A DNA stretch of 64,000 nucleotides. It comes from Saprospiraceae bacterium (GTDB lineage Bacteria; Bacteroidota; Bacteroidia; Chitinophagales; Saprospiraceae). Under the pieces are notes generated by a model, which made no database searches, was not told where the DNA came from, and saw only the letters and a list, made by a program, of their open reading frames with translations. Shown here piece after piece: positions 26,740-36,126 of this stretch. Position 1 is the first letter of the stretch; every line of letters begins with the position of its first letter. Both the position numbers and the translations under genes were made by a program. The stretch is from assembly GCA_020630435.1 (NCBI GenBank), contig JAHDBJ010000003.1, positions 163,860 through 227,859 on the forward strand, in the 5' to 3' direction.

Positions 26740-27030
26740 ATGGAAAGAGATTCATTAATTTTTGGAATAATCGTAGGCTTACTAGTACCTATTGGAGGCT
26801 ACTTTTTATGGTTGGGTATCAACCAAATTATGTTTAATATGGGGCTAACAGATAAAGATGGAGAGATTTTTCAATTTAGCCAACAGTTGAGTTATCTAAT
26901 TTCGATTTGTACTAATCTAATAGCGGTACAGTATTTTAAACGACGTCGGATGGACAAAGCCCTAAGAGGAACAATTACCGTAACGATGATATTGGTTTTT
27001 GTATGGGCATTCTATTTTAAGGTTTTATAA
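26740..27030 (+). CDS. Small membrane protein of unknown function
   Basis: A 96-residue protein with three hydrophobic segments (about 6-30, 46-63 and 75-94) joined by a short polar loop and a basic KRRRMDKALRG stretch that should face the cytoplasm. No known domain is recognised. The start is well supported: one base after the MoxR stop, with AGGAGG at ideal spacing. It is followed 9 bases later by lpxB. Its tight placement suggests coexpression with both neighbours; no function can be proposed. Confidence 0.75.
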   Translation: MERDSLIFGIIVGLLVPIGGYFLWLGINQIMFNMGLTDKDGEIFQFSQQLSYLISICTNLIAVQYFKRRRMDKALRGTITVTMILVFVWAFYFKVL

Positions 27031-27039
27031 AAAATACGA

Positions 27040-28146
27040 ATGAAATACTATATCATTGCTGGAGAAGCATCAGGTGATTTGCACGGTTCTAACTTGATAA
27101 AAGCCCTCAAAAATAAAGATATTGATGGTGAGTTTAGAGTTTGGGGAGGCGATTTGATGGAAGCCGCTGGAGGGCAATTGGTGAAGCATTATAAAGACTT
27201 AGCCTTTATGGGATTCTATGAAGTCGCTAAAAATATTCGTACGATATTAGCAAATATTCGCTTCTGCAAACAGGATATTCATAAGTATCAACCTGATGCT
27301 TTAATACTAATTGATTATCCAGGTTTTAATCTACGAATAGCAGATTGGGCAAAGAAACAAAACATCAAAGTTTTATACTATATCTCTCCTCAAATATGGG
27401 CTTGGAATTCTAGGAGGGTTCATAAAATCAAACGCATAGTAGACAAGATGTTTGTCATCCTTCCTTTTGAAAAAGATTTTTATAAAAAATATGATGTAGA
27501 AGTTGATTTTGTAGGGCATCCCCTACTCGATGTGGTCAATACGAAGGTTAAAACCAACGATTTCCTAATTAAAAATCAACTCGGGCAAAAACCCATCATT
27601 GCCCTATTGCCTGGTAGTCGAAAACAGGAAATTACAAGAATGCTGGAAGGGATGTTATCTATTATGCCCAATTTTGAAAAAAAGTATCAATTTGTCATTG
27701 CAGGTGCTCCCTCTATGCCCTTGAATTTTTATAAAAATTTAATCGGTAATAAAGCGATTCGAATCGTCCAGAACCAGACATATGATCTCTTGCAGCATTC
27801 CAAAGCAGCATTAGTAACATCAGGAACAGCAACGTTGGAAACAGCACTTTTCGAAGTTCCTCAAGTCGTCTGCTATAAAGGCAGTACGATTTCATACTGG
27901 ATAGCCAAACGGTTAATAAACGTAAAATACATATCTCTTGTCAACTTGATACTTGACCAACTTTCTGTAACCGAATTAATACAAGGAGAATTCAATAAAA
28001 ACAACCTTCAATCTGAGCTAGGGAAGCTATTACATCCCTCTCTTGTTCAACCAATCCTAGACGATTATAAACGCTTGAAACATAAACTTGGATTTGCAGG
28101 TGCATCACAAAAAACAGCAGACTTGATAGTAGAATTTTTATCATAA
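27040..28146 (+). CDS. lpxB: Lipid-A-disaccharide synthase
   Basis: A 368-residue peripheral membrane glycosyltransferase that joins UDP-2,3-diacylglucosamine and lipid X to make the lipid A disaccharide. Diagnostic sequence: MKYYIIAGEASGDLHGSNLI, FRVWGGDLMEAAGGQLVKHY, LIDYPGFNLRIADWAKK, YYISPQIWAWNSRRVHKIKR, FVGHPLLDVV, LLPGSRKQEI and TSGTATLETALFEVPQVVCY. All usual family blocks are intact and length is normal. In this window it is the only lipid A biosynthesis gene; the LptF/G permease 28 kb away acts later in the same route. Confidence 0.97.
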   Translation: MKYYIIAGEASGDLHGSNLIKALKNKDIDGEFRVWGGDLMEAAGGQLVKHYKDLAFMGFYEVAKNIRTILANIRFCKQDIHKYQPDALILIDYPGFNLRIADWAKKQNIKVLYYISPQIWAWNSRRVHKIKRIVDKMFVILPFEKDFYKKYDVEVDFVGHPLLDVVNTKVKTNDFLIKNQLGQKPIIALLPGSRKQEITRMLEGMLSIMPNFEKKYQFVIAGAPSMPLNFYKNLIGNKAIRIVQNQTYDLLQHSKAALVTSGTATLETALFEVPQVVCYKGSTISYWIAKRLINVKYISLVNLILDQLSVTELIQGEFNKNNLQSELGKLLHPSLVQPILDDYKRLKHKLGFAGASQKTADLIVEFLS

Positions 28147-28162
28147 TGATAGTCTAATCCAA

Positions 28163-28663
28163 ATGAATAACATTCTAAAAAGCAAAGCTTTTTTAACCTT
28201 TATATTGGGCATAGCAGGGTATTTCCTGTTTATGTTCCTATCTAGTGCTATTTTTTATATTTCTATTCAAAATATTTTTCGATTAAACTATTTATCTTCT
28301 TCTAATTTAAATGTTCTTTCCTATGCAATGATGATTTTTTCTATTCTCCTAGTTGCCTTAGTTAATTATAGGGTATTAAAATTCAAAAACATTTCTATTA
28401 ATTATCTCTACCCTGCCCTTTTCATTACCTTATTAATGCGTTATGTAGATTTTTATTTTGGTTCAATGTTGAATAGACTATTTACCAATTTTCTATACCT
28501 CCTAAAAGAAGACTGGGCCATCAATACGATATTGATTGCTTTTGTTTTTTTGAACTTTCTACTTGGCATCTTTTTTTATAGGATAGCCTTAAAATTAAAT
28601 ACGACTGTTGATCCTATTGTCAAAATTCCTTCTTCTCCTGATATACTAGATGAACAGTTTTAA
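28163..28663 (+). CDS. Membrane protein of unknown function
   Basis: A 166-residue hydrophobic protein with four predicted transmembrane segments (about 10-32, 48-68, 78-95 and 116-140) and a polar C-terminal tail (VDPIVKIPSSPDILDEQF). It follows lpxB by 16 bases on the same strand, and its stop is only three bases from the stop of convergent apbE. I recognise no family. Position suggests cotranscription with lpxB; nothing more can be said. Confidence 0.75.
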   Translation: MNNILKSKAFLTFILGIAGYFLFMFLSSAIFYISIQNIFRLNYLSSSNLNVLSYAMMIFSILLVALVNYRVLKFKNISINYLYPALFITLLMRYVDFYFGSMLNRLFTNFLYLLKEDWAINTILIAFVFLNFLLGIFFYRIALKLNTTVDPIVKIPSSPDILDEQF

Positions 28664-28666
28664 ATA

Positions 28667-29716
28667 TTATTCTATATCTGTAAAACCATTGGTTTTCACA
28701 ACTTTCATCCGATCATATTCATCATTGTAAATAAAAAGTGCTTCAATTTTTTCAAGAACTTGTGCTTGTCGAAATCCCTTTTCTAATCCCATTGCCATAA
28801 ATCCCGTAGCAAAAGCATCGGCTGTCATACAATCGTCTGCCAAAACAGAAACACTCAATAAGGAGTTAATTTCAGGATAGCCTGTTTTGGGGTTAATGGT
28901 ATGAGCATATTTTTTACCATTAAATATATAAAAATTCCGATAATTCCCTGATGTAGCAACTGCTTTATTCTCTAGGGATACTTTCCTAAAAAAAGCTTTT
29001 AAATTAGCTTTAGATTTGGGTATATTAATGCCTACAATCCAATTTCGATTTTGAGGATTCACTCCTTTAGCAAGGGTTTCTCCTCCGATTTCTACCAAGT
29101 AATTTTGAATATCTTTTTTCCTTAACCACTTTGCAAGCATATCTACCCCATACCCTTTAGCAATAGAACTAAAATCTAATTCCATACGCTTATCTTTTTT
29201 TATTAGATTCAGTTCTGTTTTCTCTGTTAATAATTCTAGCTTATCCAATCCAACGTAAGTTAATATTTCTTGAATTGTTGTACTGTCTGATGGATTTAAT
29301 TTTCGCCTTTCTTTATATCCAAACCCCCAATAGTTGACTAAAGGCATAACCGTAGGATCAAAATAGCCATCTGTATATTTAAAGACTTCTTTTGAGGCTA
29401 TGAAATTATCCACAAAATGTTTTTCTAAGGGCGTAGGATTAAAGAAAAAATTGTCTTTTTGGCTTTGATTAAAGCTAGTAATAAAAGAAGTTTTATTGTA
29501 GGTTGATACACTCTGATCAATATGCCATAAAATACTATCTATATCTTTTTGAATTTTGTTGGGTTTTATTGAAGACTGATAGGTAATATTATAGGAAGTT
29601 CCCATTGTCTTTCCTGATATTTTATGGTAGGAAATCGCTGAATTAGATATGGGAGTGTTGCAAGAAAACAATATTAGAGAAGCAAAAAGAATACTATAAA
29701 TTGTAGAAATGTTCAT
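28667..29716 (-). CDS. apbE: FAD:protein FMN transferase (ApbE), lipoprotein
   Basis: A 349-residue periplasmic lipoprotein that covalently attaches FMN to threonine or serine of target proteins, mainly NqrB, NqrC and RnfG/D. Signal and lipobox: SILFASLILFSCNT. Family motifs: GKTMGTSYNITYQ, FDPTVMPLVNYWGFG, MELDFSSIAKGYGVDMLAKW, YLVEIGGETLAKGVNPQNRN, then YAHTINPKTGYPE and SVSVLADDCMTADAFATGFM with the metal-binding residues. Length is typical (about 340). The natural substrates, NqrB and NqrC, are encoded 7-9 kb away and carry TGAT-type acceptor motifs. It has its own gene unit here. Confidence 0.95.
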   Translation of the reverse strand: MNISTIYSILFASLILFSCNTPISNSAISYHKISGKTMGTSYNITYQSSIKPNKIQKDIDSILWHIDQSVSTYNKTSFITSFNQSQKDNFFFNPTPLEKHFVDNFIASKEVFKYTDGYFDPTVMPLVNYWGFGYKERRKLNPSDSTTIQEILTYVGLDKLELLTEKTELNLIKKDKRMELDFSSIAKGYGVDMLAKWLRKKDIQNYLVEIGGETLAKGVNPQNRNWIVGINIPKSKANLKAFFRKVSLENKAVATSGNYRNFYIFNGKKYAHTINPKTGYPEINSLLSVSVLADDCMTADAFATGFMAMGLEKGFRQAQVLEKIEALFIYNDEYDRMKVVKTNGFTDIE

Positions 29717-29867
29717 ATAAAAATAGTTAACGATACGTTAAAGGATAAAAACCGACTAGACATCTCGCATTTTTCGGACGTTAGCATTGGCAAAATGAGC
29801 ATCAGACTAGGGAATGCTTATAAGTCAAGGGGAAATCACCTAGGAAAAATAAAAAACACACTATTTT

Positions 29868-29894
29868 CATCTAAATGTTGGCAGCATTTGGATG
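29868..29894. other. Hairpin in the 29717-29998 intergenic region
   Basis: CATCTAAATG and CATTTGGATG pair over 10 bp with one G-U, around a 7-base loop. It lies between divergent apbE and the ECF sigma gene, 105 bases before the sigma start. No poly-T follows, so terminator function is unlikely. The remaining intergenic sequence holds no gene I can support. Confidence 0.3.
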
Positions 29895-29998
29895 AGCCAA
29901 AGCGTTAAATTGTCGTATCAGCGTTAAAACATTTGCCATTTTAATGAATTAACAATTGCAAAATACGGCGTTTTGGTTTAATTTTAAATGATTAATCA

Positions 29999-30562
29999 AT
30001 GAACATCGTTTTATCTTTGAAACACGAAGAGCAAAATTTCATCGCTGCCTGCATTCGTAAAGAACGCTGGGCACAGAAAAAACTATATGAGGACTCATAC
30101 AGTAAGATGATGGGGGTTTGCTTACGTTACTCAAATAATAGCGAAGACGCTCGTGATATATTACATGAAGGCTATATAAAAGTTTTCAAAAATATTTCAA
30201 AATATAATCCTGGAACTTCTCTAAATGCTTGGATTCGACGAATAATGGTCAACACATCTATAGATTTTTATAGAAAAAATACAAGGCGACGAACAGAGGA
30301 TTTAGAAAATGCACAGCAGAAATCCACTACTATTGCAGATGCTGATAGTCAAATTGGAGAAAAAGAAATTTTAGCTGCTGTTCAACAATTATCTCCTGCT
30401 TATCGAATGGTTTTTAATCTATATGTTATTGAAGGTTATTCCCATAAAGAAGTGGCACAACAATTGGGTATTACAGAGAGTACGTCTAGGTCAAATTTAG
30501 TTAAAGCACGATTAAAATTAAAAGAAGCGATATCGTCAAAATATACGGAATATGGAGAATAA
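29999..30562 (+). CDS. ECF-type RNA polymerase sigma factor
   Basis: A 187-residue alternative sigma factor of the extracytoplasmic-function type. Region 2: GVCLRYSNNSEDARDILHEG and YIKVFKNISKYNPGTSLNAW, IRRIMVNTSIDFYRKNTRR; region 4: FNLYVIEGYSHKEVAQQLGI with TESTSRSNLVKARLKLKEAI (helix-turn-helix). Length is normal. It overlaps the following gene by 11 bases, implying translational coupling. That gene, rather than a plain anti-sigma factor, encodes a membrane-anchored beta-barrel protein. Confidence 0.95.
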   Translation: MNIVLSLKHEEQNFIAACIRKERWAQKKLYEDSYSKMMGVCLRYSNNSEDARDILHEGYIKVFKNISKYNPGTSLNAWIRRIMVNTSIDFYRKNTRRRTEDLENAQQKSTTIADADSQIGEKEILAAVQQLSPAYRMVFNLYVIEGYSHKEVAQQLGITESTSRSNLVKARLKLKEAISSKYTEYGE

Positions 30563-31943
30563 TTACTTTGATGATTTTATTAAAAAAGAACTTGAGGATA
30601 TAGAGGTCAAGTACAATCCAGAGGATTGGGACTTGATGGAAGAACGACTCGAACAGGAAGAGAAGTTGAGGGAGCGCATTATACTTATTAAGGGAATTGA
30701 AATTGCCTTGATGCTTCTACTCGTGTTCACGATAACTCAGTTTTTACCTATAGGAAAAAGCAACATACCAGCCCCCCCTTTTAAGCCTAATCTTAATGTT
30801 ATTTCTCCTCAATCTTTACCATCACCTATGATTGAACAATCTAAATCTATAGATAAGATTGAGCGGCAACCTACAAAAGTTCCTCTAGAAAAACAGCCTA
30901 AGACTACAGAACGACCTAAGACTATCATTTTTGCAAAAGCTGAAAATACCATAAATAGTTCAACGGAGCAGAATACAATTAGTACATTACCTGTACAAAC
31001 AAAAGCTATTTCTACATATTCTACGGTAGCATCAATTCCTATTCAAGCTACTACTCCTATTCTTAAAAAAGAACGTGAAGAAAATCGCACAGTACCCATT
31101 GTAGAAAAAGTTGAAAAAATCGAAAAATCGACTTTGAGCGAATTAGATTTTGATTCTCCTAAAGTTATCATGGAAGATAAAATGATAATGGAAACTGAAG
31201 AAATTGCATCTGTTAATGATTTTGGAGGTTTTGAAGTAGTCGATAATACCAAAAGGGATATCAAAGTTATTTTGCCTAAAACCAAAAAACTTCGTTTTGG
31301 TATGTATTTCAGACCCGATGCAAATATTATCATGGCTCCTTACAAAGACGAAGAAATACAAAGTTATAAACTTTTGACTGATGGTTATACTGGAGGAGTT
31401 TCTTTTGGAGTTCAAAAAGATCGGTGGGAAATTGAAACGGGATTAGCCTATTCTTTTTTATCTTACAAGCCCAAACCGATAAGTGAAGTCACTAGTTCTG
31501 CTGTTGATATTAAGTTACAATACATCGATAATATTGAATATAATATGCTTAGTCTACCTGTTGCATTTGCCTATAATTTTGCAACAGTAGATGATTGGAA
31601 ATTTTATGCAAAAGGTGGTGGTGCGATGAATCTAGTTGCCTCAGCAAAAGTAGATAAAATACTTCATATTGTTGGTGAGTCTCGATTAGTTGATAATGTT
31701 TCTCCAAGTTACGAAGTAGGATTATTTACGTCGGACACACAACAAAACCTATTGTCTAGGTTTAAAGACAATCATTACATTAGTGCAAATATTGGTTTTG
31801 GCGTTGAAAAGGTTTTAAATAATCGCTTTGGTTTATTTATTGAACCAACCTATTCACATACTTTCTTTGGAGCAGGGTTAGCTCCAAATCATGATAGAAT
31901 CAATAGAGTTTCCTTAAATGTTGGTGCTAAAGTAACTTTATAA
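30552..31943 (+). CDS. Membrane-anchored protein with C-terminal beta-barrel, sigma-linked
   Basis: A 463-residue protein in three parts. Residues 1-47 are cytoplasmic and acidic with YNPEDWDLMEERLEQEE, a motif frequent in Bacteroidota anti-sigma-like proteins; 48-66 is one transmembrane helix; about 70-240 is a Pro/Thr/Lys-rich linker; about 245-463 reads as an outer-membrane beta-barrel (LRFGMYFRPDANIIMAPYKD, WEIETGLAYSFLSYKPK, FAYNFATVDDWKFYAKGGGA, ISANIGFGVEKVLNNRFGLF, INRVSLNVGAKVTL). The arrangement would let one chain connect cytoplasmic sigma control with an envelope-exposed domain. Its 11-base overlap with the ECF sigma gene supports a regulatory role. Whether the barrel really inserts in the outer membrane is inference. 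Confidence 0.8.
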   Translation: MENNYFDDFIKKELEDIEVKYNPEDWDLMEERLEQEEKLRERIILIKGIEIALMLLLVFTITQFLPIGKSNIPAPPFKPNLNVISPQSLPSPMIEQSKSIDKIERQPTKVPLEKQPKTTERPKTIIFAKAENTINSSTEQNTISTLPVQTKAISTYSTVASIPIQATTPILKKEREENRTVPIVEKVEKIEKSTLSELDFDSPKVIMEDKMIMETEEIASVNDFGGFEVVDNTKRDIKVILPKTKKLRFGMYFRPDANIIMAPYKDEEIQSYKLLTDGYTGGVSFGVQKDRWEIETGLAYSFLSYKPKPISEVTSSAVDIKLQYIDNIEYNMLSLPVAFAYNFATVDDWKFYAKGGGAMNLVASAKVDKILHIVGESRLVDNVSPSYEVGLFTSDTQQNLLSRFKDNHYISANIGFGVEKVLNNRFGLFIEPTYSHTFFGAGLAPNHDRINRVSLNVGAKVTL

Positions 31944-31974
31944 GCTAACCATACTAGGGTTTTTAAAATAGGTC

Positions 31975-32013
31975 TTATTGTAGAATATTGTGTTGGTATT
32001 TATTCTACAATAA
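31975..32013. terminator. Hairpin terminator between convergent genes
   Basis: A perfect 13-bp inverted repeat, TTATTGTAGAATA (31975-31987) and TATTCTACAATAA (32001-32013), with a 13-base loop. It lies in the 56-base gap and covers the last codons of the minus-strand gene. No long T-run follows on either side, so efficiency is uncertain. Confidence 0.55.
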
Positions 32014-33055
32014 TGCTTTGTTTAAAATCTTTTTTCAAGATTAATTCTATATTTTTCAATACGATTTCTCCCATGTTCTTACACTTTAAAAAGCTATCAT
32101 TTTTATGATGATAGGATAGTTCTTCTCGTAATTGTGTGACCTTTTCTTCATCAGAAATCGTATCTTTCATCATTATCATAATTAATTCCCTAAGTCGATC
32201 TCTTGATGCTTTAACACGAGTGGCAATTAAACTTCTTTCTTCTAATTGGTATTGAATAACCGTTTCGGGTTTCATATGTTGAATCCCTAAAAAAATAATC
32301 GGATTGTTTTCTTTAAAATACTGAGGTAGGTAGAAGCTCTTTTTGCCTTCATAAGATTGTTGATCAAAATCTATCGCCCGAATACGATATTGTGAACCTT
32401 CTATATCAGGTGTAATATCCACTACATAATTATAGGCTCTCATATCCCCCAATAAACGAACAAAACAACGCTCATTGAACTTTACAAACTCCTTAGCTAT
32501 TCTTATTTTGTTAAATGGCGTTTCGTTTAAATTATTTTCTATAAATGTATCTCCTGGAATCCCAGCTATATGTTCTTCAATCAAAGTACGGTTATCTACG
32601 AGGTAGACGATTCGATTAGGAGATAAAATGTGTTCTAACTCTAAACCATATATCCTAGAAGCATCCGTCTTTTTTATATAAAAGTGGTCATAATTATCAT
32701 TAAAACGATTAATAATTCTAACTCTAAAAGGATTAGTATTACCAAATAAACAATAATCAATTCTAGCCACGCCTAGATGTTCTAATACTTTTGTATCTCC
32801 ATCCGTTTTTAATAAAGCGTATATTTCAGTTAATGCCTTTTCTAAAAATTGACGATCAGATTGATCGTAGTATACTGTTTCCCATAAAGTATCCTCTCCT
32901 TCCGTATTCAACAAAGGTACAGATGTATTAAATCTTAATAGGTCATCGTACTGAATTTTACTATGGCTTATCCGTCCATATTTTCTAAGGTAATTGTGCA
33001 GATCTTTATTGACATTGAAAGGTACTTTTTTCTTTGATGGTACATCACCTTGCAT
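32000..33055 (-). CDS. Uncharacterised protein with kinase-like (APH-type) motifs
   Basis: A 351-residue soluble protein that I do not recognise as a named family. The middle resembles a small-molecule kinase fold: a possible ATP-lysine in HFYIKKTD (128-129), EEHIAGIPGD (160-169) like the hinge of aminoglycoside phosphotransferases, LLGDMRAYNYVV (201-212) like the catalytic HGDxxxxN loop, and IRAIDFDQQ (225-233) like the metal-binding aspartate block. The C-terminus (about 260-351) is a charged helical region. Substrate unknown. It lies 36 bases downstream of a methyltransferase gene on the same strand, so the two are probably cotranscribed. Confidence 0.65.
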   Translation of the reverse strand: MQGDVPSKKKVPFNVNKDLHNYLRKYGRISHSKIQYDDLLRFNTSVPLLNTEGEDTLWETVYYDQSDRQFLEKALTEIYALLKTDGDTKVLEHLGVARIDYCLFGNTNPFRVRIINRFNDNYDHFYIKKTDASRIYGLELEHILSPNRIVYLVDNRTLIEEHIAGIPGDTFIENNLNETPFNKIRIAKEFVKFNERCFVRLLGDMRAYNYVVDITPDIEGSQYRIRAIDFDQQSYEGKKSFYLPQYFKENNPIIFLGIQHMKPETVIQYQLEERSLIATRVKASRDRLRELIMIMMKDTISDEEKVTQLREELSYHHKNDSFLKCKNMGEIVLKNIELILKKDFKQSIIVE

Positions 33056-33091
33056 AGTAATTTCTTTTATAAGTATCCTATCTTTCTGCCT

Positions 33092-33796
33092 TTATTTATT
33101 TTTTGCTAAAACCAATAATGAGAAACCTCCTAGTAAATTTTGAGTTAGATCTTTATTTATTTTATACATTATTCTTCTTGGCAAAGACAATAGTTTTGAC
33201 TTGAACGTTTTTTGCAAATCAATAGACCCCGCCGTATAAAAATAATCAATAACTTCATATCCGCAATCTTCCAGCGTACTAATAGCTGTATCCTTTGTAA
33301 AATAATGTAAATGCCCTACTTTTTCTCTCATTCGCATTGGCAAGTTTCTCAATATTCCTTGAACATGGATATCTAAAGGTATATGAAAAATCATGTATTT
33401 CGACTTCCCCTTACAGGCTTTTATAAAACCCAAGTAATCTTCAACGTGTTCAAATACATCTATCATTAACAATAGATCAAAATAAGCATCTACTTCAAGA
33501 AGATTCTCTAGTTTAAATTTAAGTCGTTCTTTTTCTCTTGGCTTTGCCAATTTGATAGCATCAGGTGCAATATCATATCCTGTATAAATAATATCATCCG
33601 CTAGTAATGTATGCAACTGATTCAATATTTCACCAACACCACAACCAATTTCGGCAACAGATTTTAAATCAAGTGAATTTCGATTTAATATTTTATGGAT
33701 CTGTTTTGCTTTCCAAGGTGAATCTTCAACATGCCATGTAGGATTATCTTCTAAGTATTGACTTTTTTCTTTTTCATATAATTTTTTTGACCCCAT
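33092..33796 (-). CDS. Class I SAM-dependent methyltransferase
   Basis: A 234-residue cytosolic methyltransferase of the Methyltransf_11/23 type. SAM-binding motif I is SVAEIGCGVGEILNQLH near residue 41-57, motif II YTGYDIAPDAIKLAKP, and motif IV LLLMIDVFEHVEDYLGFIKA, followed by HIPLDIHVQGILRNL and GHLHYFTKDTAISTLEDCGY. This pattern is common in polysaccharide and small-molecule modification clusters, but no such cluster is present. It is first gene of a two-gene unit with the kinase-like protein. Substrate unknown. Confidence 0.9.
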   Translation of the reverse strand: MGSKKLYEKEKSQYLEDNPTWHVEDSPWKAKQIHKILNRNSLDLKSVAEIGCGVGEILNQLHTLLADDIIYTGYDIAPDAIKLAKPREKERLKFKLENLLEVDAYFDLLLMIDVFEHVEDYLGFIKACKGKSKYMIFHIPLDIHVQGILRNLPMRMREKVGHLHYFTKDTAISTLEDCGYEVIDYFYTAGSIDLQKTFKSKLLSLPRRIMYKINKDLTQNLLGGFSLLVLAKNK

Positions 33797-33960
33797 ACTT
33801 GTATGATTTTTTATTGTATTTATCAGCTAGTAGCATTGATAATGCTATAAAATATAGTATTCCTAAAACTAGATATTAATTATTTGTTTTCCTAATCTAG
33901 TATTAAAATTTTAATAATAGTTCTATTAATTATATATTGAAAAGAAAATGCAAAACAATC

Positions 33961-33995
33961 AAAAATGTATAGTAAAGGCTTACTATACATTTTTT
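33961..33995 (-). terminator. Terminator of the nqr operon
   Basis: A perfect 15-bp stem, AAAAATGTATAGTAA (33961-33975) and TTACTATACATTTTT (33980-33994), with the tetraloop AGGC, 71 bases beyond the nqrF stop. The A/T ends make it usable from both sides; on the minus strand it closes the nqr transcript. Confidence 0.85.
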
Positions 33996-34065
33996 GAAAA
34001 AATATAACGACATTTATAAAAGAATGAAGTTATAGCTTTGTTTACTCTATATATAAATTAAAACT

Positions 34066-35400
34066 CTAGCTACCAAAATCGTCAAAAGCAATATTTTCTT
34101 CTGGTACACCTAGGTCATCTAGTTTAGTCATAATAGAATTTGCCATTGCAGGAGGACCACAGTAGTAATACTCTACTTCTTCTGGTTCTGGATGTGACTT
34201 CAAGTACTCATCATATAATACTTGCATAATGTATCCTTTAAATCCATCACCATCTTCATCGTTAATGTCTTCCTTAACTTTCCAATTATCATCAGGAAGC
34301 GGATTATCTAAAGCGATATAGAATTTGAAGTTCGGAAATTCCGCTTCAATCTTTTTGAAATCTTCAATATAAAACAACTCCCTCTTCGTTCTACCTCCAT
34401 ACCAATAAGATATTTTTCTGTCCGTCGTTTTTAAGGTATGGAATAAATGAAAAAGGTGTGAACGCAATGGTGCCATCCCTGCTCCTCCTCCAATATAAAC
34501 CATTTCTTTTTTAGATTCTTCCTTAATAAAAAATTCTCCATAAGGCCCTGAAATCGTTACTTTATCCCCAGGTTTTCTACTAAATACATATGAAGAACAA
34601 ACCCCAGGATTCACATCCATCCATTCATTTTTTGCTCTATCCCATGGTGGTGTAGCAATCCGAATATTCAACATAATTATGTTTCCTTCTGCTGGGTGAT
34701 TTGCCATAGAATAAGCCCTGAATATAGGCTCAGGATTATTCATTTTCAATGGCCATAAGTTGAACTTATCCCATTCCGTTTGGAATTCATCTGGTTTCTT
34801 CCCCATTCTAGGGTGCGCCTTAATATCTATCCCTCCAAAATCGACTTCAACCTTAGGAACATCGATTTGAATATATCCTCCTGCTTTAAAGTCTAATGTT
34901 TCACCTTCTGGTAATTTCACCACAAACTCCTTTATAAACGATGCTACATTATAATTAGAGACAACCTCACACTCCCACTTTTTAATACCAAAAATCTCTT
35001 CTGGAATCTCTATTTTCATATCTTGTCTGACCTTTACCTGACAAGCTAATCGTTTGTGTTCTGCTGCTTCTTTTCTTGTCAAGTGATTCATCTCTGTAGG
35101 CAATACATCACCCCCACCTTCTAGTACATGACATTCACACATCGCACAAGTTCCGCCACCACCACAAGCAGAGGGTAAGAAAACACTCTTATCTGATAAT
35201 GCCGATAAAAGAGAAACTCCTGGTTGTACTAATAATGGATTTTCAGAATCTCCATTAACTATAATCTTTACATCCCCTTGAGGGACTAGTTTTTTTCTAG
35301 CGGCAATCAACATATAGGAAAGTCCTGCAATTACACCACTAAATGCAATAATTGCTGCTCCAATTTGCCACATTTCCGCTGCTCCAAAAATAGGTATCAT
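34066..35400 (-). CDS. nqrF: Na+-translocating NADH:quinone reductase subunit F
   Basis: The 444-residue NADH-oxidising subunit of the sodium pump. An N-terminal helix ([20 protein letters not shown]) anchors it. Next comes the 2Fe-2S domain with [18 protein letters not shown] and a later RLACQV (four cysteines), then the FAD domain with [13 protein letters not shown] and [20 protein letters not shown], and the NADH domain with [20 protein letters not shown] and [14 protein letters not shown]. The end IAFDDFGS is typical of NqrF. Slightly longer than the Vibrio protein (408). Last gene of nqrABCDEF. Confidence 0.97.
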   Translation of the reverse strand: MIPIFGAAEMWQIGAAIIAFSGVIAGLSYMLIAARKKLVPQGDVKIIVNGDSENPLLVQPGVSLLSALSDKSVFLPSACGGGGTCAMCECHVLEGGGDVLPTEMNHLTRKEAAEHKRLACQVKVRQDMKIEIPEEIFGIKKWECEVVSNYNVASFIKEFVVKLPEGETLDFKAGGYIQIDVPKVEVDFGGIDIKAHPRMGKKPDEFQTEWDKFNLWPLKMNNPEPIFRAYSMANHPAEGNIIMLNIRIATPPWDRAKNEWMDVNPGVCSSYVFSRKPGDKVTISGPYGEFFIKEESKKEMVYIGGGAGMAPLRSHLFHLFHTLKTTDRKISYWYGGRTKRELFYIEDFKKIEAEFPNFKFYIALDNPLPDDNWKVKEDINDEDGDGFKGYIMQVLYDEYLKSHPEPEEVEYYYCGPPAMANSIMTKLDDLGVPEENIAFDDFGS

Positions 35401-35444
35401 ATGAATTAGATATTTGATATTAAATATTTGGATTTTTTACAATA

Positions 35445-36044
35445 TTAAAACGCTGCTGGATCAATTCCCATCAAACTCATAAACGCCATCCCCATTAATC
35501 CCGTCAGCAAAAATGCCATTCCTAGACCTCGTAAGCCTGGAGGCACATTAGAATATTTAATTTTTTCACGAATTGCCGCAATCGCAATAATTGCTAAAAA
35601 CCAACCAAACCCTGCTCCTAGTCCATAAGCGACACTTTCTCCAAAGTTGTATTCTCTTGCAGCCATAAATAAAGATCCTCCTAGAATCGCACAATTTACG
35701 GTAATCAAGGGTAAGAAAATTCCTAGTGAAGTATATAATGCTGGTGAATATTTTTCAACGACCATCTCCACCAGTTGTACCATAGACGCAATTACCGCAA
35801 TAAATAGTATAAATCTTAAAAAAGTCAAATCAACGCCAAAAACACCATTTTCACTCAATAAATACTCATTGATGATCCAGTTGATAGGCATTGTAATCGC
35901 TAATACAAATATTACTGCTAATCCTAAACCAAAGGCAGTTTTAACAGTTTTTGAAACGGCAAGGTAGGAACACATTCCTAAGAAATAGGCTAATGCCATA
36001 TTTTCAATAAATGCCGATTTTATAAAAAGATTTAATAATTCCAT
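35445..36044 (-). CDS. nqrE: Na+-translocating NADH:quinone reductase subunit E
   Basis: The 199-residue membrane subunit E with six helices. It opens [20 protein letters not shown] followed by [17 protein letters not shown], which contains the conserved cysteine that, together with NqrD, ligates a 2Fe-2S centre in the membrane. A second conserved cysteine is in [17 protein letters not shown]. NqrE and NqrD are related with opposite topology and form the sodium-passing core. Length is normal (198-202). It lies 44 bases before nqrF. Confidence 0.97.
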   Translation of the reverse strand: MELLNLFIKSAFIENMALAYFLGMCSYLAVSKTVKTAFGLGLAVIFVLAITMPINWIINEYLLSENGVFGVDLTFLRFILFIAVIASMVQLVEMVVEKYSPALYTSLGIFLPLITVNCAILGGSLFMAAREYNFGESVAYGLGAGFGWFLAIIAIAAIREKIKYSNVPPGLRGLGMAFLLTGLMGMAFMSLMGIDPAAF

Positions 36045-36126
36045 GATATTTCGAGATATTAAGTAAAAGACATTAAAACGCCTTTTTTTATATCAATTAA
36101 TTTATTTTAAAAAATGATAGTCTTTC

